A stretch of DNA of 64,000 nt from Hymenobacter chitinivorans DSM 11115 (GCF_002797555.1 NZ_PGFA01000001.1:496001-560000); one strand, 5' to 3'. Counted from the first letter of the stretch, positions 37,333 to 47,061 are shown. Notes: generated by a model not told the origin, from the sequence alone. A program made the numbers and translations.

Positions 37333-38233
37333 CGTTTGCATGGTTACCTACAACCATGCTGCCTTCATCGGCCAAGCCATCGAGAGTGTGCTGCGCCAGG
37401 AGCGGGACTTTGCCCTGGAGCTGGTTATCGGCGAAGACCGGTCCACGGATAACACCCGGGCCATTATCGAGGACTACCAGAGCCGGCACCCGGGCATTAT
37501 CCGCCTGATTACCTCGCCCAACAACGTCGGGGCCCAGCCCAACTTTATCCGGACCTACGGGGCCTGCGAGGGCGAGTATATTGCTATGCTCGAGGGCGAC
37601 GACTACTGGGTCGACGACCAGAAGCTAAAGCTGCAGGTGGAGCTGCTCGACCAGAATCCCGATCTGGTAATGTGCTTTGCGGGCTGCTCGGTGGTGAACG
37701 AAAAAGGCGAGCTGCAGCAGGAAAACTACGTGCCCGAAACCTCGCGCCGGCGTCTGACTCAGAACGATATTATTGGCAGCTACTGCCCGCCCACGCTCAC
37801 GGTGCTGTTTCGGAATCGGATGCTGGAAACCCTGCCCCCGGCCTTTGCCCAGGTGCACAACGGCGACTATTTCCTCTATAGTATGCTGACCAGCAAGGGC
37901 GACGCGGCTTATCTGCCCCGCGTGGTGGCCCACTACCGCAAGCACGGCGGCGGAATCTGGACGGCGCAGAACCTGGAAAAGCAGTACCGCGGCAACCTGC
38001 GTACCAACCTAGCCGTGCTTGACTTTCTGGGCGGTAAGTGTCCACCCAAACTGCTGACGGCCCTGAACTGGTTTTACACCCAGCTCTGCACCATTCTCTG
38101 GACCCAGAACCGTCGGGACGAGTTCTGGCCCCTGTACCGCGAATTTGCCCGGTTTTCATTGGCCCACCTGAACAAGGAATTTGCCGCCTATACCTTTCGT
38201 CTCCTCACCGGCCGGCTGCCCGAAGTGAAGTAG
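37313..38233 (+). CDS. Family 2 glycosyltransferase
   Basis: A 306-residue GT-A enzyme without membrane spans. It shows VSVCMVTYNHAAFIGQAIESVL, GEDRSTDNT and the metal motif LEGDDYWVDDQKL, followed by HYRKHGGGIWT. The EGDDYW type is common in surface-glycan loci. The donor and linkage are unknown. It overlaps the acyltransferase gene by 20 bases, so translation is coupled. Confidence 0.88.
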   Translation: MATPKVSVCMVTYNHAAFIGQAIESVLRQERDFALELVIGEDRSTDNTRAIIEDYQSRHPGIIRLITSPNNVGAQPNFIRTYGACEGEYIAMLEGDDYWVDDQKLKLQVELLDQNPDLVMCFAGCSVVNEKGELQQENYVPETSRRRLTQNDIIGSYCPPTLTVLFRNRMLETLPPAFAQVHNGDYFLYSMLTSKGDAAYLPRVVAHYRKHGGGIWTAQNLEKQYRGNLRTNLAVLDFLGGKCPPKLLTALNWFYTQLCTILWTQNRRDEFWPLYREFARFSLAHLNKEFAAYTFRLLTGRLPEVK

Positions 38234-38258
38234 GGGAGAGGCCCACGCATGTTACGGT

Positions 38259-39314
38259 ATGAGCTCTGACTTTCGCCCCTTACCCGGCGTCACGCTGCTG
38301 ATTTGCACGCACAACGGGGCCACCCGACTGCCCGAAGTGCTACGCTACGTAGCTGCCCAGCAGGTGCAGCCCGGTGTACCGTGGGAAGTGCTGCTCATCA
38401 GCAACGCCTCCCAGGACGACACGCTGGCCGTAGCCGAGCGGCTGGGCCGGGAACTGCTGCCAGCCGGCGTGGCCTACCGGGTGCTCGACGAGCCCCGGCC
38501 CGGCAAGGAAAACGCCCTGGTACGCGGCCTGAACGAGGCTCGCTACGAAGCCGTGGCCATCGTCGACGACGACAACCTGCTGGCCCCCGACTACACCCAG
38601 ATGGCCTTTGAGGTAATGCAGGCCCATCCCGAAATCGGGGTGCTGGGGGCCCGGGCTACCGGCGGCTTCGAGGTGGCGCCGCCGGCTTGGTTTAAGAGCG
38701 TGGAGGCCGTGTACGCCATTGGGCCCCAAAACGGGGGCGTGAGCGGGCCGTATCCGGACAAAGAAGGTTTCGTGTACGGCGCCGGCTCGGTGGTGCGCCG
38801 TTCGGGCTGGCTGAAGCTGCAGGAACATGGCTTCCACTTCCTGACCCAGGTGCAGCGCGGCAAAGTGCTGGCCGGCGGCGAGGATATCGAGCTGGGGGAG
38901 GCCCTGCGCCTGGCCGGCTACCAGCTCTGGTACGACGAGCGGCTGCAGTTTCAGCACTTCATGTACCGCAGCCGCCTCACCTGGGACTACCTGCTGCGCA
39001 TCGGGCCCGGGGCGCCGTCGGCCCTGCTCATCAGTACGGTCTACTACTTCGTGGCCCGCCACCCCACGCTAACCGAAGCAGCCTTCAACCGGCTCTACGC
39101 CAAGCGCCTGGTGTGGCTCCTGACCGAGCTGGCCAAGCGGGCCGGGGCCGTGGCCGCGGTGTGGCGCCGCCCGCCGGGCGAGGGCGAAATGGCTAACTTT
39201 GAGGCCCTGCGCCTGCTGCACAACTTTCGGGTTTCGCTCGGCAGCAGGAGCGAGGCCCGGCGCCTGTTTCGCGAGGTGCGGGCCCTGCAGCAGCGCCTGA
39301 CTGAATTTAAGTAA
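38259..39314 (+). CDS. Family 2 glycosyltransferase
   Basis: A 351-residue GT-A enzyme with VTLLICTHNGATRLPEVL, NASQDDTL, the metal site IVDDDNLLAPDY and a later GGEDIELGEALRLAG. The C-terminal 90 residues are basic and partly hydrophobic, possibly for membrane contact. The specificity is unknown. It lies 25 bases after the previous transferase gene. Confidence 0.87.
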   Translation: MSSDFRPLPGVTLLICTHNGATRLPEVLRYVAAQQVQPGVPWEVLLISNASQDDTLAVAERLGRELLPAGVAYRVLDEPRPGKENALVRGLNEARYEAVAIVDDDNLLAPDYTQMAFEVMQAHPEIGVLGARATGGFEVAPPAWFKSVEAVYAIGPQNGGVSGPYPDKEGFVYGAGSVVRRSGWLKLQEHGFHFLTQVQRGKVLAGGEDIELGEALRLAGYQLWYDERLQFQHFMYRSRLTWDYLLRIGPGAPSALLISTVYYFVARHPTLTEAAFNRLYAKRLVWLLTELAKRAGAVAAVWRRPPGEGEMANFEALRLLHNFRVSLGSRSEARRLFREVRALQQRLTEFK

Positions 39315-39338
39315 CCACTCCGCTGTTCTGTTTGCCCT

Positions 39339-39980
39339 ATGTCAATTCTTGGCCGCGTCCGCAATAAGATTTCCGAAGAGCTTTACCAGCGCCGCCGCCG
39401 CCGGGAGCAGCAGCAGCTCCGCAACCGCGACTTTACCGTCATTTCCAATGACTGCTGGGGCGCCGAAGTCTACAAGCATTTCGAGCTGCCCTTCAACACG
39501 CCCTTCATCGGCCTGATGCTGATGGCGCCTGACTTTATCGAGCTGCTCCGCAACCCGAGATATTACTTGAGCCAGCCGCTGGTATTCCAGGAAAAGTCGC
39601 GCTACGAGACCATCAACGAGCTGCAGAAAACGCACAAGCACCCGTTTCCAGTGGCCACGCTCGGCGACAAAGTTGAGCTGCAGTTTCTGCACTACCACTC
39701 CCAGCAGGAAGCTGCCGCGAAGTGGCCCCGCCGGGTGGAGCGCATCAACTGGGACAACCTGCGGGTGAAGTTCGACGGCAGCAAGGACTTCGCCACGTCC
39801 GAGCTGGTGCGCGAATTTGCCACGCTGCCCTACCAGAAGCTGCTGCTGCTGGAAAAGCCCTTGGCCGGCGTACCCGAGGGCGTCGTCGTGCCCGACTACA
39901 CTACCAACGGCATGGAGCTGTTCCGCCGCTCTTTGCCCCATTTTGATCTGCTGGGCTGGATTCAGCCCCAGTCGGCCTAG
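39339..39980 (+). CDS. DUF1919 family protein, exopolysaccharide-locus protein
   Basis: A 213-residue soluble protein that I recognise as a DUF1919 member by TVISNDCWGAEVYKHF near residue 35, the NTPFIGLMLM stretch, DFIELLRNPRYYL and WDNLRVKFDGSKDF. Such proteins appear in exopolysaccharide loci and may be transferases or modification enzymes, but no reaction is established. The N-terminus is very basic (YQRRRRRREQQQ). It sits between two family-2 glycosyltransferase genes. Confidence 0.8.
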   Translation: MSILGRVRNKISEELYQRRRRREQQQLRNRDFTVISNDCWGAEVYKHFELPFNTPFIGLMLMAPDFIELLRNPRYYLSQPLVFQEKSRYETINELQKTHKHPFPVATLGDKVELQFLHYHSQQEAAAKWPRRVERINWDNLRVKFDGSKDFATSELVREFATLPYQKLLLLEKPLAGVPEGVVVPDYTTNGMELFRRSLPHFDLLGWIQPQSA

Positions 39981-40016
39981 CACTGCCCGCCGTTTTTCAC
40001 CTGTTTTATCGAGCCT

Positions 40017-41036
40017 ATGTCGCCCCGCGTTTCGGTCCTGGTGCCGGTGTATAATGTTGAAGCCTACATCCAGGAAACCCTGCGCAGTCTGCTTCGCCAG
40101 ACCTACCAGGATTTTGAAATCGTGGTGGTCAACGACCGGTCGACGGACCGCACGGCCGAGCGGATTGCTGAGCTCAACGACCCGCGTATCCGCTTGGTTA
40201 CCAACAAAGTAAACCTGGGCCGGGCCGGCACCGACAACTACGGTATGACCCTGGTGCGGGGCGAGCTGGTGGCCAAGATGGACGGCGACGACCTGTGCCA
40301 CCCCGAACGGCTGGCCCGGCAGGTGGCTTTCCTGGATGCTCACCCCGAAGTCGACATCGTGGGCAGCTGGGTGCAGTGCTTCGGGGCGGGCCAGATGCTG
40401 TTTGAGTACCCGACCCAGCCCGCCGATACCCGGGCCATGATGGTCTTCAACATGACCATTGGCAACCCCTCGGTGATGCTGCGCACGAGCCTGTGGACCG
40501 AAAAAGGGTTGCGCTACGACGACCAGCTGCGCCAAACGGAGGATTACGACTTCTTTGGCCGCTATTTGCCCCAGCTCACCATTGCCAACCTGCCCGAAGC
40601 CCTGGTGCAGTACCGCGTGCTGGCCCACAACGTGCGGCCCGCCGTGTACGAGGAGCGCCTGAAGGTTGCCAACCAGATTCGGGAGCGGCTGCTCAGTACG
40701 TTTGGCGTGCCCTACTCCGCCCGGGAGCTGCACCTGCACAACACCATTTCCCACCACCCGTTTCAGCTCGGCGACATCACCCTGGCCGAAGTGCACGACT
40801 GGCTCTGGAAAATTTATACCAGCAACGAGCACAGCCGCTTTGCCGACTCGGCGGCCATGCTGCGGGCCGTGGCCGAGCGGTGGTTTCTGACCTGCTACCT
40901 GAATCCCGACCGGAGCCACAACTCCTGGCGCGAGTACTACCGCCAGCCCCTGGCCCGGCACTACAAGCCGACGCCCCGCTTATTCGCTAAATTTGCGGTC
41001 AAAAATTTCGTGCTGCGCCACCTCAAGCGCCGCTAG
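40017..41036 (+). CDS. Family 2 glycosyltransferase
   Basis: A 339-residue GT-A enzyme: VSVLVPVYNVEAYIQETLRS, VVNDRSTDRT and the metal motif AKMDGDDLCHPERL, then QTEDYDFFGRYL. The fold matches SpsA-like surface glycan transferases; donor and linkage are unknown. The C-terminal part is basic (FVLRHLKRR). The gene lies 36 bases after the DUF1919 gene and 18 before the next. Confidence 0.88.
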   Translation: MSPRVSVLVPVYNVEAYIQETLRSLLRQTYQDFEIVVVNDRSTDRTAERIAELNDPRIRLVTNKVNLGRAGTDNYGMTLVRGELVAKMDGDDLCHPERLARQVAFLDAHPEVDIVGSWVQCFGAGQMLFEYPTQPADTRAMMVFNMTIGNPSVMLRTSLWTEKGLRYDDQLRQTEDYDFFGRYLPQLTIANLPEALVQYRVLAHNVRPAVYEERLKVANQIRERLLSTFGVPYSARELHLHNTISHHPFQLGDITLAEVHDWLWKIYTSNEHSRFADSAAMLRAVAERWFLTCYLNPDRSHNSWREYYRQPLARHYKPTPRLFAKFAVKNFVLRHLKRR

Positions 41037-41054
41037 TTTCGTCTTTTCCCCGGC

Positions 41055-42305
41055 ATGAGTTCTTCGTCAGCGCGCAAAAATATCCTGTTGCTTATTCCCC
41101 AGCTCACCTACGGCGGGGCCGAGCGGGTTTTTCACGACCACGGCCAGGAGCTGGCCCGGCAGCATCGGGTAATCGAGTGCGTGTTCGACAGCCGCACGGA
41201 AGTGGCTTTCCCGACCCAAAACCAGCTGGTGGCCCTCGACGTGCCCGCTGGTGCGGGCATTGTGGGTAAGCTGAGCACGTTTATCAAGCGGGTGCAGCGG
41301 GTGAAAGCCCTGAAGCGGGAACACAACATCGACGTCTGCATCAGCCATTTGGAAGGCGCCGACTACCTGAATCTGCTCAGCAAAGGCCCCGAGCAGGTGC
41401 TCTTGTGCATCCACAACTCCAAGCGCCACGACCCTAACATTCGCGGGGCCCTGGGCTGGCTGCGCCGCCGCGTGCTGATGCCCTTGCTCTACCGCTCCGC
41501 CGACTGTATCGTGCCCGTGAGCCGGGACTTGCGTCAGGAGCTGATTGATATGTTTGCCCTGCCGCCCCAGAAGGTGGTTACTATCAACAACTTCTTCGAC
41601 GTGGAAGGCATCCGCCGCCGCAGCCAGGAACCCTTGCCGGTGGCCACCGCGGCGCTGTTTGCCAACCACCCCATCCTGATTACGGCCGGCCGCCTGGCCC
41701 GCGAAAAAAACCAGAAGGCCCTGATTGACGTGCTGCATGCCCTGCGCACCCAGGGCCAGAGTGCGCCCAAGCTGGCCTTGCTCGGCGATGGTCCGCTCCG
41801 CGCCGACGTCATTGGGCGCTGCCAGGAGCTGGGCTTGCGCAGCTGGCAGATCTGGGACGAGCAGCCCCTGACGGAAGACTACGACTTGTATTTTTTCGGC
41901 TTCCAGGCCAACCCCTTCCAGTACATTGCCCGGGCCAGCGTGTCACTGCTGTGCTCGGCCACCGAAGGCTTCCCCATGGCCCTGTGCGAGGCCATGGCCT
42001 GCGGCGTGCCCGTGGCTTCCACCGACTGCCCCACCGGCCCCCGCGAAATCCTGGCCCCCCAAACGCCGGCCACGCAGTACGCTGCCGCCCCCGAATGGGC
42101 TGAGTTTGGCGTGCTGCTGCCCTTGCTGGCTGAAAGCACGCTGCCCACCGTGGCGCTCGTGTGGGCCCAAACCTTGACTACTATGTTGGCCGATTCCGCG
42201 CAACGCACGTACTATGCCGCGCAAGCGTACGCCCGAGTCCAGGATTTTGCTCCCACTAAAATCATGCAGCAATGGGAATCCTTACTTAACGAATCACCCC
42301 AGTAA
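41055..42305 (+). CDS. Family 4 glycosyltransferase (GT-B)
   Basis: A 416-residue GT-B enzyme. The N-terminal half shows LLLIPQLTYGGAERVFHD with the acceptor loop GGAER; the C-terminal half shows ITAGRLAREKNQKALID and ATEGFPMALCEAMACGVPV, holding the E-x7-E pair of family 4. It should add a sugar from a nucleotide donor with retained anomeric configuration. Its stop codon shares one base with the next start (TAATG), so the two products are coupled. Confidence 0.9.
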   Translation: MSSSSARKNILLLIPQLTYGGAERVFHDHGQELARQHRVIECVFDSRTEVAFPTQNQLVALDVPAGAGIVGKLSTFIKRVQRVKALKREHNIDVCISHLEGADYLNLLSKGPEQVLLCIHNSKRHDPNIRGALGWLRRRVLMPLLYRSADCIVPVSRDLRQELIDMFALPPQKVVTINNFFDVEGIRRRSQEPLPVATAALFANHPILITAGRLAREKNQKALIDVLHALRTQGQSAPKLALLGDGPLRADVIGRCQELGLRSWQIWDEQPLTEDYDLYFFGFQANPFQYIARASVSLLCSATEGFPMALCEAMACGVPVASTDCPTGPREILAPQTPATQYAAAPEWAEFGVLLPLLAESTLPTVALVWAQTLTTMLADSAQRTYYAAQAYARVQDFAPTKIMQQWESLLNESPQ

Positions 42306-43528
42306 TGAAGCTTCGCCACGTCATAGCCTACGTTTATAATAGCTGTAATGATCCCCTGTTTAAGGCTGCCATGCTGCCCTTTATGCAGCACGCGGGCCGG
42401 CAGCAGCCCGATATTCGGCTGCACCTAATTACCTACGAGCAGGAAGAATATGCCCTGACCGAGGAACAAGCCGCTCAGATGCGCGCCTATCTGGCCGCCG
42501 ACAACATCGAGTGGCACCCGTTGAAGTGGCACTCGGGCCGTTTCAAGCTGCTCAAGAAAGCGTTTGACTTGCTCAGCGGGTTTTTGCTGGTGCTCAAGCT
42601 GCGCATCAGCCCCGGGGCCCGGAGTATCGCGGCCCTGGGTACCGTTGCCGGGGCCTTTGCTTTCGTGATGGCCAAGCTGCTGGGGTTGCGGTACTACGGT
42701 TTCCAGTACGAGCCCCACAGCGAGTTTATGCGCGACTGCCACGTGTGGCCCGAAACCAGCATAGCCTACCGTGGGCTGCACTACCTGGAGCGGGTATCGG
42801 GCATGCAGGCCGACATTCTGTCTACGGGCACGGTGCACATGATGAACCGCATGAAGGAGTGGGGCACCAAAGCCGAAGTGTATAAGCTGCCCAGCTGCGT
42901 CGACGAAACCAAAATATTCTTCCGCCCCGACGGCCGGGCGCGGGTGCGGGCCAACTACAATATTGCCGCCGACAAGCAGGTGATTTTGTACCTGGGCAAG
43001 TTTGGCGGCATTTACTACGACCGGGAAATTGCGGTACTGTTCCGCGTATTTCACCAGCAGAATCCCGAGCTGCACTTTCTCATCGTTTCGCCCGACTTGC
43101 CCGCCCACATTGCCGGACTGATGCAGGCGGAAGGCTTGCCCGAAACGAGCTATACCATCACCCGCAGCCCGTATGAGCAGGTGCAAGAGTACATTTCCGC
43201 CGCCGACTTTGGCCTCGTGGCCGTGCCTTCCCTGCCGTCGCAGAAATTCCGCTCGCCAATTAAAGTAGGGGAGTACCTGTGCTGCGGGTTGCCGTACCTG
43301 GTGTGCGCCGGCGTGTCGGAAGACGACCTGGTGGCCGAAAAGTACGATGTGGGCGTGGTCGTCAACGACTTCAGCGAAGCGGAGGCCCTGCGGGTATACC
43401 CCCGCGTGGAGCAGTTGCTGAACGCCGAAAAAACGGCCTTGCGCGCCAAGTGCCGGGCAGCTGGTATTGCTTACCGGGGCCTGAGCCAGTATCTAACTAC
43501 GGCAGATCATATCTTTGCGCAACTGTAA
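42305..43528 (+). CDS. Family 4-like glycosyltransferase
   Basis: A 407-residue GT-B protein. The C-terminal domain has VILYLGKFGGIYYDRE, the ITRSPYEQVQEYISAADFGLVAVP pattern and SPIKVGEYLCCGLPYLV, which is the family-4 donor site with an SPIK-EYL variant in place of the usual E-x7-E. The N-terminal half is less conserved and includes a hydrophobic run near residues 110-130 that may touch the membrane. Its start overlaps the previous stop by one base. Confidence 0.85.
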   Translation: MKLRHVIAYVYNSCNDPLFKAAMLPFMQHAGRQQPDIRLHLITYEQEEYALTEEQAAQMRAYLAADNIEWHPLKWHSGRFKLLKKAFDLLSGFLLVLKLRISPGARSIAALGTVAGAFAFVMAKLLGLRYYGFQYEPHSEFMRDCHVWPETSIAYRGLHYLERVSGMQADILSTGTVHMMNRMKEWGTKAEVYKLPSCVDETKIFFRPDGRARVRANYNIAADKQVILYLGKFGGIYYDREIAVLFRVFHQQNPELHFLIVSPDLPAHIAGLMQAEGLPETSYTITRSPYEQVQEYISAADFGLVAVPSLPSQKFRSPIKVGEYLCCGLPYLVCAGVSEDDLVAEKYDVGVVVNDFSEAEALRVYPRVEQLLNAEKTALRAKCRAAGIAYRGLSQYLTTADHIFAQL

Positions 43529-43701
43529 AATCAGCTGGGCCCGCGGCTAAGCGGTGGCCCGGCTTTTCTACCAACTTTTGGGGGCAGTGTTGCGTCCTAC
43601 GTATTGGGGTGTTATCGTACTTTGGGCCTCGGCTTTCGGCGGGTTTACTGTCCTGATACCCCTGCAATTTCTGAAAAATAACATACCAAATTCTTCCTCT
43701 G

Positions 43702-44484
43702 ATGAGCCAGGAACTAATCGATTTCGAGAAGTTGCAAGCCCATGCCAACGAGCTGAAGCAGCAATGGAACGACCCCCAGAAACCGTTTCACTACCTCGTG
43801 TACGACGGTTTTTTTCGGCCCGAAGCGGCGGAGCGGATTCTGGAAGCATACCCGGACGTAACGACCGGCAACTGGGATGGCACCACCTACATCAACCAGA
43901 AAAATAAGTTTGCCCTCACCAAGTTTGGCGCCGAATATCCCCTGCTGCAGCAGGTGTTCGACGAGTTCAACGGGGAGAAATTCCTGCACATGGTCGAGGA
44001 CATTACCGGTATTCCCGAGCTGCTGGGCGACGATGAGCTCTTCGGCGGCGGGTTGCACCAGTCCGTAACGGGCGCCTTCCTGGACGTCCACGTTGACTTC
44101 AACTACCACCAGACCACCAAGTACCACCGGCGCATGAATGCCATTGTGTACATGAACAAGGACTGGAAGGACGAGTACAACGGCCACCTGGAGCTGTGGG
44201 ACATGAAGAACAAAAAGCAGTTGGAGAACGTGGCGCCCGTATTCAACCGTTGCGTTATTTTCGAAACCAACGAGGTTTCCTTCCACGGCCACCCCAAGCC
44301 CCTGGCGGCTCCCGGTGGTATTACCCGCAAATCATTGGCGGTGTACTACTACACCAAAACCCGTCCGGCCAACGAAATTGCCGGGGAGCACAACACCGTC
44401 TACGTAAACACGGAGGGCACCGGCGGCTTGTTCAAAAACCTGAAGTCGGGGCTCAAAGCCGCCGTGGAGCGCATAAAAAAGTAG
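43702..44484 (+). CDS. 2-oxoglutarate/Fe(II)-dependent dioxygenase
   Basis: A 260-residue double-stranded beta-helix oxygenase of the prolyl-4-hydroxylase/Tpa1-like branch. Probable iron ligands are His130 and Asp132 in LDVHVDFNYH and His195 or His197 in FHGHPKP; the 2-oxoglutarate-binding Arg follows in TRKSLAVYYYT. It should hydroxylate a substrate using oxygen and 2-oxoglutarate. In the glycan locus the target may be a sugar, a lipid or a glycoprotein; this is inference. It is followed by a terminator. Confidence 0.88.
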   Translation: MSQELIDFEKLQAHANELKQQWNDPQKPFHYLVYDGFFRPEAAERILEAYPDVTTGNWDGTTYINQKNKFALTKFGAEYPLLQQVFDEFNGEKFLHMVEDITGIPELLGDDELFGGGLHQSVTGAFLDVHVDFNYHQTTKYHRRMNAIVYMNKDWKDEYNGHLELWDMKNKKQLENVAPVFNRCVIFETNEVSFHGHPKPLAAPGGITRKSLAVYYYTKTRPANEIAGEHNTVYVNTEGTGGLFKNLKSGLKAAVERIKK

Positions 44485-44544
44485 CGTAAGTGTCGCTATT
44501 GGTGCTTTGCACCAGTCTGAGCCGGCGCCCGGCCGAAAAGATAC

Positions 44545-44578
44545 ACACCCGCTTAGCTTCGGCTGGGCGGGTGTTTTT
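44545..44578 (+). terminator. Rho-independent terminator after the dioxygenase gene
   Basis: The stem acacccgc/gcgggtgt with a loop of about 14 bases is followed by a T run (gtttttg). It lies 60 bases after the stop codon and separates the wecD/wecE end of the locus. Confidence 0.78.
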
Positions 44579-45071
44579 GCGTTTATTGCCCTCAAAATTA
44601 ACTCGAACAACAGAATAGCTGATGGAGAAAAATCTGTCGCCCGTTCTTTTGCCGTATACTCGGCCTGCTGACCGTCCGGGGGCAAAACACAACCCGTGGC
44701 CTTAGTCCCCGGGCGCAGTTGGTACGGGTTATTTCGTGTCAAAAGTAGCCGGATGGGTTCTTCTCATAACTCACCTTACCGGTTTGGGGTTAGCCTAGTT
44801 GGAGGCAATATTTTAGCTGCTCCACCAGGAGTGACGTCCGGCTGATTTCTGGTATCTCTTCTTACAGGATACTTTATCCGGGAAGGCAAGCGTTACCAAG
44901 TGCCCGAGCGGTTGTTGGCCACGCCCGCTCAATTTCAGTAGGCTCCGGGTCAGACCAATCCGAGGTATTTTGAATCTTGAAAAGCATTATCTGAGCAAAA
45001 CAGCCGGAGGCGTCAAGGCTCCGCCAATCTACGGGGCAGTGGGTTGAGCAGAGCAAAAAAGAACTACACCT
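44579..45071. other. Gene-free gap of about 490 bases
   Basis: No supported gene on either strand. A -7-like box TACTTTTG (complement of 44740-44747) points leftwards but faces no credible gene. The base composition is less GC-rich than neighbouring genes. It may be a decayed gene or a leader for wecD. Confidence 0.5.
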
Positions 45072-45809
45072 ATGAAAACTGCCGTAGAAAGGAATATTGC
45101 CCTGGAAGTGCTTCCCTGGGATACCGACTTGCTAGGCTTTTCCGTAGCCCAGCTTCAGCCCTCGTCGTCGGCCCGTAGCTGCGTAGCGTCGCTGCTCGAT
45201 GAGGCCCGGCGCCAGCAGATTCAGCTGCTGTACTGGTTTGTCGACCCGGCCGATGCGGAGGCGGTTGTTACGGCCCGAACCTTGGGAGCCCGGCTGGCCG
45301 ACCGTAAGATTACGTATTCGATGCCGATGCCCGCTACGGCGCCGCCGCTGGTCAGCAACGTTGAGCCCATTCGGACGCTGACGCCTCAGCTTCGCTCCCT
45401 GGCCCTGCAGAGCGGTTATTATTCCCGCTTCCGAACAGACCCGGGATTTGCTCCCGGCGTGTACGAACGGTTATATACTCACTGGATTGAAAACTCACTG
45501 GCTGGCACCTTGGCGCGGGAAGTACTCGTGTACCGGCCCACGCCCGAGGCCCAGGAGGTGGGCCTGCTGACGTTGCGTACCTATCCCTCCCACGTCAATA
45601 TTGATTTGCTGGCTGTCGACGAAAAGTTTCGGCGGCGGGCTGTGGGGGCCACTTTAATTGAGGCGGCCCAACGATGCACCCTGCAATGGGGCTTTTCTGA
45701 ACTACAAGTGGTTACCCAGCAGGATAACGTCCAGGCTTGCCGCTTTTACGAGCGGTGCGGCTTTGAGCCCGTCTTGTTGCAATATATTTACCACATATGG
45801 ATAAAATAA
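45072..45809 (+). CDS. wecD: dTDP-fucosamine-type N-acetyltransferase (GNAT), WecD-like
   Basis: A 245-residue GNAT enzyme. The N-terminal part carries the LPWDTDLLGFSVAQL motif and the C-terminal GNAT part shows LLAVDEKFRRRAVGATLIEAA for acetyl-CoA and CRFYERCGFEPV. Together with the WecE-like aminotransferase gene 76 bases downstream it should acetylate the 4-amino group of dTDP-4-amino-4,6-dideoxygalactose. The name rests on domain type and context; other amino-sugar substrates are possible. Confidence 0.8.
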   Translation: MKTAVERNIALEVLPWDTDLLGFSVAQLQPSSSARSCVASLLDEARRQQIQLLYWFVDPADAEAVVTARTLGARLADRKITYSMPMPATAPPLVSNVEPIRTLTPQLRSLALQSGYYSRFRTDPGFAPGVYERLYTHWIENSLAGTLAREVLVYRPTPEAQEVGLLTLRTYPSHVNIDLLAVDEKFRRRAVGATLIEAAQRCTLQWGFSELQVVTQQDNVQACRFYERCGFEPVLLQYIYHIWIK

Positions 45810-45885
45810 ATATACAATAGTGATTTATTCAGCAAGCTGGACTTATTTTGTTGTACTCTGTATTCAAGTTACCTAGTGCCCACTG

Positions 45886-47022
45886 ATGAGCTCAACTTAT
45901 ATTCCGTTCAACAAACCTTACCTGTCCGGCAACGAAATTCGCTATATTGAGGAAGCAGTACGTTCGGGTAAGATATCCGGTGACGGGATATTCACGAAGC
46001 GCTGCCACGATTTTTTTGAGCAAGAACTGGGTTTCCAAAAAGTACTGCTGACTACTTCCTGCACCGATGCCCTGGAAATGGCCGCGCTGCTGCTTAATAT
46101 TCAGCCCGGGGACGAGGTAATCGTGCCGGCCTACACCTTTGTCTCCACCTCGAATGCCTTTGTGCTCCGCGGGGCTACCATTGTCTTTGCCGACAGCTCG
46201 GCGCTGAGCCCCAACGTGGATGCAAGCCAGCTGGAGGCCTTGGTCACGCCGCGTACCAAGGTCATTGTGCCAGTCCATTACGCCGGAATTGCCTGCGACA
46301 TGGACCCGATTATGGAGCTAGCCCGGCGCTACAATCTATTTGTGGTCGAAGATGCGGCCCAGGCCATTGATAGTTACTATAAGGGGCGTAAGCTGGGCTC
46401 CATCGGTCATCTGGCGGCATTTTCCTTTCACGAAACCAAGAACATCATTTCGGGGGAGGGCGGTATGCTGGTTATTAATGACCCGCAGTTTGCCGTCCGG
46501 GCCGAAATCCTGCGCGAAAAAGGCACTAACCGCTCGGCCTTCTTCCGCGGGGAGGTCGACAAGTACAGCTGGGTTGATTACGGCTCCTCTTTTTTGCCCT
46601 CCGACATAATTGCGGCTTTTCTTTGGGCGCAGCTCGAAAACCTGGCCGACATTCAGGCCCGCCGCAAGCAAATTTGGAGGCAGTATTACGAGGCGTTGAA
46701 CCCGTTGCAAACCCTGGGTGTGCGCCTGCCCGTGATACCCGAGTACGCCACCAACAACGGCCACATGTTTCACTTAGTGTGCCGCAGCCTAGCCGAGCGG
46801 ACGGCCCTTATCGAGCGGCTGAAGGCCGAGAATGTACACCCCGTCTTCCACTACCTGTCGCTGCATACCAGCCCGTTCTACGCCGACAAGCACGACGGCC
46901 GCCGCCTGCCCCACACCGACCACTACAGTGACTGTCTGGTTCGACTGCCGTTTTTCTACGAGCTTACGGATGCCAACCAGAACTTTATCAACCACCTTAT
47001 TCTCGATTTTTACCAGCTTTAA
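45886..47022 (+). CDS. wecE: dTDP-4-amino-4,6-dideoxygalactose transaminase
   Basis: A 378-residue PLP aminotransferase very close to E. coli WecE/RffA in motif content: FNKPYLSGNEIRYIEEA, SCTDALEMAALLLNIQPGDEV, TFVSTSNAFVLRGA and FREKGTNRSAFFRGEVDKY-like text. The PLP lysine is Lys185 in FSFHETKNIISGEGG. It aminates dTDP-4-keto-6-deoxyglucose at C4 with glutamate. The upstream sugar genes rmlA/rmlB are not in the window. The preceding gap is AT-rich. Confidence 0.92.
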   Translation: MSSTYIPFNKPYLSGNEIRYIEEAVRSGKISGDGIFTKRCHDFFEQELGFQKVLLTTSCTDALEMAALLLNIQPGDEVIVPAYTFVSTSNAFVLRGATIVFADSSALSPNVDASQLEALVTPRTKVIVPVHYAGIACDMDPIMELARRYNLFVVEDAAQAIDSYYKGRKLGSIGHLAAFSFHETKNIISGEGGMLVINDPQFAVRAEILREKGTNRSAFFRGEVDKYSWVDYGSSFLPSDIIAAFLWAQLENLADIQARRKQIWRQYYEALNPLQTLGVRLPVIPEYATNNGHMFHLVCRSLAERTALIERLKAENVHPVFHYLSLHTSPFYADKHDGRRLPHTDHYSDCLVRLPFFYELTDANQNFINHLILDFYQL

Positions 47023-47061
47023 GTCGGAAGGGAAGGCCAGTACATTTACCACTCATTTTCA

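Noticed and set aside
44332..44742. A 136-codon minus-strand frame preceded by a TACTTTTG box
   Set aside because: It would start with the TTG inside the box itself, overlaps the dioxygenase gene antisense and has no recognisable features.
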